Below, piece by piece: positions 60,444-64,000 of a stretch of DNA of 64,000 nt. The translations under genes and the position numbers were made by a program. The notes beneath the pieces were generated by a model. That model was not told the DNA's origin and made no database searches. It worked only from the letters and a program-made list of their open reading frames with translations. The first letter of the stretch is position 1. Every line of letters begins with the position of its first letter. Source of the DNA: Candidatus Zixiibacteriota bacterium (GTDB lineage: Bacteria; Zixibacteria; MSB-5A5; GN15; FEB-12); NCBI GenBank assembly GCA_020351995.1, contig CP070674.1, forward strand, positions 381,261 through 445,260, read 5' to 3'.

Positions 60444-61487
60444 ATGAGTATCACAATGAATCCGTCTAGATTTGCCGTTCGATTTATCGCCGGAACAGCT
60501 GCCGTGGTGTTTATTCTGGGTGCATCGATGGTTTCGGCAGGAACTGGCAAAGCGGCTGCGGTCGCCGAGCGCGACGATATAGTAGCGACCTTTTCTATCG
60601 TCGGACACGATCCGAAGACCGGTGAGTTGGGAATCGCGGTAGCGTCACGTTTTTTCACGGTCGGGAACGTCGTCCCGTGGGCCAAGGCCGGGGTCGGTGC
60701 AGTGGCCACGCAAGCCTACGCCAACACTTCCTTTGGATGGCGCGGGCTTGAACTTCTGCAAATGGGGTTGACACCTCAAGAAGTGAAAGATGTGCTGATC
60801 AGATATGACGATGATCCCACTCGTCGGCAGTTTGGTGTCGTCGATGCGGAAGGTCGTTCAGCAACTTACACTGGCGACGGATGCACTGCCTGGGCCGGTG
60901 GTCGAGCCGGGGCTCACTATGCCGTTCAGGGGAATATTCTGGCCGGCGAAGCAGTGGTTATTGCCATGGAGAAGGCTTTTCTGGAAACCGAAGGAACACT
61001 GGCTGACCGCCTGTATGCTGCCCTGTTGGCAGGGGAAGCTGCCGGCGGCGATTCAAGAGGGAAGCAGTCAGCGGCTTTGCTGGTGGTCAAAGAAGGCGCC
61101 GGTTACGGTGGATATACTGATCGGGCTGTTGACATTCGGGTTGACGATCATCCGGAACCGTTCAAAGAGCTGGGACGAATTCTGAAAATCGGCCAGATGA
61201 ATTACGCCTGGAACGAAGCCTGGACATTGTTTACCACGGGCAAATGGGCGGAGGCCCTGGCGCCCATGGAGCGCACCGCAAAACTAGCCCCTGATTATGC
61301 CGAAGTCTTTTACGATCTGGCCTGTATTCGCCTGGCCAACGACGACCGACCCGGCGCACTCGGAGCACTGGAGAAAGCGCTCGCACTGAATCCAAAGCTG
61401 GTCAACCAGGCGTTAAAGGATGACGACCTCAGGGGGCTGCGCGGTGATCCGGAGTTTAACAGAATTACGGGCTCTGCGGGCCACTGA
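60444..61487 (+). CDS. Exported DUF1028 (Ntn-hydrolase-like) protein with C-terminal TPR
   Basis: A 347-residue protein. A hydrophobic N-terminal signal ('FIAGTAAVVFILGASMVSAG') is followed by the DUF1028 domain (about 45-245) with 'ATFSIVGHDPKTGELGIAVA', 'VVPWAKAGVGAVATQAYAN', 'VDAEGRSATYTGDGC' and 'AVQGNILAG', diagnostic of the family. Its fold is related to Ntn-hydrolases; activity is unknown. The last 90 residues contain TPR-like helices ('YDLACIRLANDDRPGALGAL'). GGGAGAA precedes the ATG; TATAAT at 60409-60414 with TTGCCG or CTGTTG upstream may be its promoter. It sits between peptide genes P2 and P3, and a link to them is only positional. Confidence 0.88.
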   Translation: MSITMNPSRFAVRFIAGTAAVVFILGASMVSAGTGKAAAVAERDDIVATFSIVGHDPKTGELGIAVASRFFTVGNVVPWAKAGVGAVATQAYANTSFGWRGLELLQMGLTPQEVKDVLIRYDDDPTRRQFGVVDAEGRSATYTGDGCTAWAGGRAGAHYAVQGNILAGEAVVIAMEKAFLETEGTLADRLYAALLAGEAAGGDSRGKQSAALLVVKEGAGYGGYTDRAVDIRVDDHPEPFKELGRILKIGQMNYAWNEAWTLFTTGKWAEALAPMERTAKLAPDYAEVFYDLACIRLANDDRPGALGALEKALALNPKLVNQALKDDDLRGLRGDPEFNRITGSAGH

Positions 61488-61676
61488 GCACTCGATAGCC
61501 CGGAAGGCTAGGTACTGGAAGGAAATATGGTGTAAAATTTGTCCTTGCTTTCAAGGGAATTTTGTCTAACTTGTATTTTAGGGTCGGATTTAGCTCTCTT
61601 TGATCCTCACAAACAAACCGCCAGATGGCCTTAAGCGCCAGGAAGCGCAGCAATTTGATGGGAAGGAATCTGTTAC

Positions 61677-62282
61677 ATGTCTGAAAAACAAAGCATCGGT
61701 GTAAAATCCGCTATTCTGTACGGCATAGCAATAATAGTGGTGGCTTTTATCGGGGTTGTATTGGGCAACTGGTTTGTGGAATGGAGGCGTAGCTCTCAGA
61801 TGCCACCAAGGCCCGAACTCAAAGACTGGCAGATGGCCAACCGCAGTTCGCTCGAGTTCAATGACCCGTTTCCCAGCGAAGAACTGCTTGATCTTGACAG
61901 CAATACTGTCAGCATCGACTCTCTTATTGCTGGAAGGAAAGTTCTGGTGGTCATGATTTCACCGGGCTGCCAACCCTGTGCGATGGCGATTAAATCGTGG
62001 AGGAGCCAGTTGGAAACCCTGCCAGCCGATTTCACCCTGCTGGCAATTGCGGGTGATGAGATTGCCGAGATGCGCACCTACCGGGACGAGCACAATGTTC
62101 CATTCCCTATTTATTGTGATCCGGCCATGCTGTATACACAGCAGTATGATCTGACGACTTTCCCGACCGTCATAGGGGTCAATGAAGAAGGCAACGTCGC
62201 GCTGGTATGGCACGGTTTCGGTGAAAAGTACACTTTGACTGACTTTTACGATGTAATTTCGGGTCCCAACCCACAAGGATAG
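61677..62282 (+). CDS. Membrane-anchored thioredoxin-fold (TlpA-like) protein with CxxC motif
   Basis: A 201-residue protein: one membrane helix (about 12-30, 'AILYGIAIIVVAFIGVVLG') then an outward thioredoxin/redoxin domain. The active-site motif is 'ISPGCQPCAMAIKS' (C98, C101), and the cis-Pro is in 'LTTFPTVIGV'. It is expected to reduce or shuffle disulfides in the periplasm. GGAAGGAA precedes the ATG. The peptide gene P3 starts 80 bases after its stop. The same order (membrane thioredoxin-fold gene, then cysteine-rich peptide) is seen at 39495-40408, where the partner has CxxS. A dedicated folding factor is the favoured guess. Confidence 0.85.
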   Translation: MSEKQSIGVKSAILYGIAIIVVAFIGVVLGNWFVEWRRSSQMPPRPELKDWQMANRSSLEFNDPFPSEELLDLDSNTVSIDSLIAGRKVLVVMISPGCQPCAMAIKSWRSQLETLPADFTLLAIAGDEIAEMRTYRDEHNVPFPIYCDPAMLYTQQYDLTTFPTVIGVNEEGNVALVWHGFGEKYTLTDFYDVISGPNPQG

Positions 62283-62362
62283 ATATATATACTGATCATT
62301 TGGTTACGGATGCCGCTTCCGAACGACAACTCCAGTGTAACCCGTAAAGTTGGTGGAGATCC

Positions 62363-62557
62363 ATGATGAAAAAGCTGGTTAGCGTGCTTGTCTTGCTGGT
62401 ACTGGTAATTTCGTTTGTTGCAGGAATTATGCTGACCGAGGCCAAGGCGATTCCCCCGGACACTATTGAGTGCATCGATGGAAAACTCTGGCTCTGCACA
62501 TGGGATATCAGAAACGGCGTGCTGAGATACCATTGTCATTGGGCCGGACCCTGTTAA
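62363..62557 (+). CDS. Secreted cysteine-rich peptide P3 (4 Cys)
   Basis: A 64-residue precursor: signal 'MMKKLVSVLVLLVLVISFVA' with likely cleavage after 'TEAKA' (about 29). The mature part has only four Cys: C-x7-C-x12-C-x5-C. Aligned to P4 through 'ECIDG', it lacks the first Cys of the C-x3-C pair and the second Cys of the CC pair. Coordinated loss of two cysteines fits the loss of one disulfide. GGTGGAG precedes the two ATGs. It probably shares the transcript of the CxxC thioredoxin-fold gene upstream. Confidence 0.75.
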   Translation: MMKKLVSVLVLLVLVISFVAGIMLTEAKAIPPDTIECIDGKLWLCTWDIRNGVLRYHCHWAGPC

Positions 62558-62674
62558 TAGAAGAGGACACAGCACTAAAAGGCTGTGGGAGGATCGGGGT
62601 GCTTCGGACATCCGCGACTGGATAATCCGGGTGTCTGACGTGCTCACAACCTGAATGAGGAGGACAATACCGAA

Positions 62675-62878
62675 ATGAAAAAAGGTATTCTGGTAGCAAT
62701 GCTTTTCGTGCTTGCGATCGCCTTTGCGGTCGGGGCCACGTATTCGCCTGTTGAGGCGAAAGCTGAGAACTGCAGCTTTGAATGTATCGACGGCGTCTGG
62801 TGGGAGTGTTGCGAGTGGACCCGCGGTGGCTACGTGGTGTATCGCTGCCACCTGGTGAATCCGGTAACACCGTGCTGA
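62675..62878 (+). CDS. Secreted cysteine-rich peptide P4 (6 Cys)
   Basis: A 67-residue precursor: signal 'MKKGILVAMLFVLAIAFAVG' with likely cleavage after 'VEAKA' (about 30). The mature pattern is C-x3-C-x7-CC-x11-C-x8-C, with 'CSFECIDGVWWECCEWTRGG' as the core. It is closest to P3 (shared 'ECIDG', 'RYHC'/'YRC' and 'C' end), so these two are likely a local duplication. AGGAGG lies 11 bases before the ATG. A short hairpin (CACAGC/GCTGTG) lies between P3 and P4 but has no T-run, so co-transcription is possible. Confidence 0.8.
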   Translation: MKKGILVAMLFVLAIAFAVGATYSPVEAKAENCSFECIDGVWWECCEWTRGGYVVYRCHLVNPVTPC

Positions 62879-63001
62879 ACAGACTTGACAAGTAATCGAT
62901 AAGATATACCTCACAGATTCGACCAGACGAACCTCACTTGGCGATTACAGGAGTAATTAAAAACACGCCGTTAAGGCGTACTAAGAAGGAGGTAAAGGTC
63001 T

Positions 63002-63217
63002 GTGAAAAAAAGGGTTAGCATCATTCTGGCTGGAATTCTGCTGGTAGCATTCTCATTCGGTGCTATTGCCCCTGCGACCCATGCTGTCATTCCGAAGGTG
63101 ATTAAATGCTGGCATGAATGCCCCGGAGGGCACTACGTAGAATGCTGCAAGTATGTCGTTCCAGGCGGTGGATCCTGGACCGAATGTGAGGACACCGGTT
63201 ACCTGTGCGCTTGGTAG
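63002..63217 (+). CDS. Secreted cysteine-rich peptide P5 (6 Cys)
   Basis: A 71-residue precursor starting at GTG 63002 ('MKKRVSIILAGILLVAFSFG'), with AAGGAGG about 9 bases upstream; likely cleavage after 'ATHA' (about 28). The mature pattern is C-x3-C-x7-CC-x12-C-x6-C, core 'CWHECPGGHYVECCKY'. TTGACA at 62885-62890 may be part of its promoter, but the following TATACC is only 14 bases away. A 12-bp hairpin lies 112 bases after the stop. It belongs to the same family as P1, P2 and P4 by spacing. Confidence 0.8.
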   Translation: MKKRVSIILAGILLVAFSFGAIAPATHAVIPKVIKCWHECPGGHYVECCKYVVPGGGSWTECEDTGYLCAW

Positions 63218-63328
63218 GTTAGCTCTGGACAAGCAGAGAATCAATCAAGCGATCGCAACATTGCACGTTAGCAGCCGCGCACAAGCGATATGCGGCTAGG
63301 CGTGGCAGCCATAGATACAACTGCTCAA

Positions 63329-63360
63329 AATGGAGCCAGAATGTCAAGTCTGGCTCCATT
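63329..63360. repeat. 12-bp perfect inverted repeat after peptide gene P5
   Basis: AATGGAGCCAGA (63329-63340) and TCTGGCTCCATT (63349-63360) with an 8-base loop. No T-run follows on the plus strand, but TTTTG follows on the minus strand. It may terminate P5 transcripts poorly, block antisense transcripts, or protect the P5 mRNA end. Confidence 0.65.
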
Positions 63361-63419
63361 GGAGAAGTAAATTCCGAAGTACTTACCTGACGCTGAAATC
63401 TGACCTTCCATGTGCTTGA

Positions 63420-63468
63420 CCGAAGCGGGCCACTCGGCCCGGCAGTTAGTCCCGTGACTTCGCTTCGG
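63420..63468 (+). promoter_or_regulatory. Structured leader of peptide gene P6
   Basis: CCGAAGCG (63420-63427) pairs with CGCTTCGG (63461-63468) and encloses an inner hairpin GGGCC/GGCCC (63427-63440 region). The SD AAGGAGG begins about 6 bases after the closing strand, so the fold could influence translation. No known riboswitch class was recognised. Confidence 0.4.
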
Positions 63469-63489
63469 ATAGTAAGGAGGTGAGAGCCT

Positions 63490-63786
63490 ATGAAGAGATA
63501 CTTCACATTTGTCTTGATCGTCATTCTGGTCATGGCCTTTGCGTACGGATCTATCGCGCACAACCTTTCTGCCGGGCCGCACAAACCGGTGGTCATGTGC
63601 GTGACGCCGACCGGATCGGCCTATCATCCATCCGGCATAACAGGAGGCTCGTTCGACTGCTCGGAAGAGCGCTGTTTCGAATTCGACCTTTGTCGCGAAG
63701 AAAGCCGAATTTACAGATGTTGTTTCCGATTCGACAATGGTAAATGCAGTTGCCTGTGCTGGGAGAAATACTGGTGTATCCGATAG
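63490..63786 (+). CDS. Secreted cysteine-rich peptide P6 (10 Cys)
   Basis: A 98-residue precursor: signal 'MKRYFTFVLIVILVMAFAYG' with likely cleavage after 'NLSA' (about 28). The mature part of about 70 residues has ten Cys, including a CC pair and a dense run 'CSCLCWEKYWC' at the end. It is longer and differs in spacing from P1-P5, and has an extra Gly/Ser/Thr-rich stretch before the second Cys. AAGGAGG precedes the ATG, after a structured leader. It may be a diverged member with two more disulfides. Confidence 0.75.
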   Translation: MKRYFTFVLIVILVMAFAYGSIAHNLSAGPHKPVVMCVTPTGSAYHPSGITGGSFDCSEERCFEFDLCREESRIYRCCFRFDNGKCSCLCWEKYWCIR

Positions 63787-64000
63787 GCTGTTCTCTGGAC
63801 GTACCCGGGTGAGCCTTATTCGGATATAATGTATCTCGTATCGACCGTGAAAATTTGAGCGCATCAGCTGCTACAATAGAGTGTTTTCGTGGACACCTGC
63901 CGCAATTATGCGTCTTTTGAAAACAAATGGTTGATTAATCGTATCTTAGAGTATTACGGTGCGGCTAATACTTTGACAAACAGTGAGAACTTGCGAAGGA
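63787..64000. other. Right-end non-coding stretch
   Basis: No gene is visible in these 214 bases. TTGACA at 63974-63979 near the window end is in the right form to be the -35 box of another unit; the matching -10 would lie at the very edge, so it cannot be judged. Confidence 0.4.

Noticed and set aside
59565-63786. Reading the Cys-rich peptides as lanthipeptides or class II bacteriocins
   Set aside because: They have Sec-type signals rather than double-Gly leaders, and no modification enzyme, dedicated ABC transporter or immunity gene is adjacent.

Overview
The window is chromosomal DNA of a Gram-negative (two-membrane) bacterium of the FCB group. The closest fit is a Zixibacteria-like lineage. 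Pointers are duplicated dockerin-like repeats ending in a 'LWQGGP' type motif, a C-terminal FlgD/Por-type sorting domain ('QNYPNPFNP'), a DUF2723 membrane protein, a BamA-family protein, and many lipoproteins and secreted peptidases. The taxon is inferred from gene content, not from a marker gene. No tRNA, rRNA, CRISPR array or insertion sequence was seen.

Left part (1-17.8 kb), mostly plus strand: the end of efp, a short RNase HIII, a lipoprotein, a two-gene GAF/hybrid histidine kinase unit, then an FMN-riboswitch-controlled riboflavin operon ribD-ribE-ribBA-ribH-nusB. The riboswitch terminator runs straight into the ribD start codon. An envelope-glycan cluster follows (DUF2723, GT4, flippase-like), then a small sigma-region-4-like gene and a rhodanese/MauE pair.

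Middle part (17.8-40 kb): an eight-gene type IV pilus operon on the minus strand, transcribed pilB-pilC-pilin-pilin-pilMN-pilO-pilP-pilQ, in which PilM and PilN are fused. Next come a BamA-like protein, a minus-strand operon of lipoprotein, outer-membrane barrel and M6 peptidase, a WYL regulator, a QueT-type transporter, the two-step threonine-to-glycine pathway (tdh-kbl), and surface proteins.

Right part (39.5-64 kb): an exported-protein region. It holds a dockerin-bearing clan-CD (C13/caspase-like) peptidase, a papain-like peptidase, two tandem 632-residue PepF-type peptidases with signal peptides, three NTF2/SnoaL-like lipoproteins, an S9 lipoprotein peptidase and a DUF1028 protein. Scattered in it are seven short secreted cysteine-rich peptides (one at 39.5 kb, six at 59.6-63.8 kb). 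Four share the framework C-x3-C-x(7-9)-CC-x(11-14)-C-x(5-8)-C. A fifth has lost exactly two of those cysteines, the first and the fourth, as expected if they form a disulfide in a knottin-like fold. At two separate loci a membrane-anchored thioredoxin-fold gene (CxxS in one, CxxC in the other) lies directly upstream of such a peptide gene. This peptide-plus-thioredoxin-fold set is the best candidate for an undescribed system. Many genes here are single units with clear TTGACN-N16/17-TATATT-like promoters and strong intrinsic terminators.
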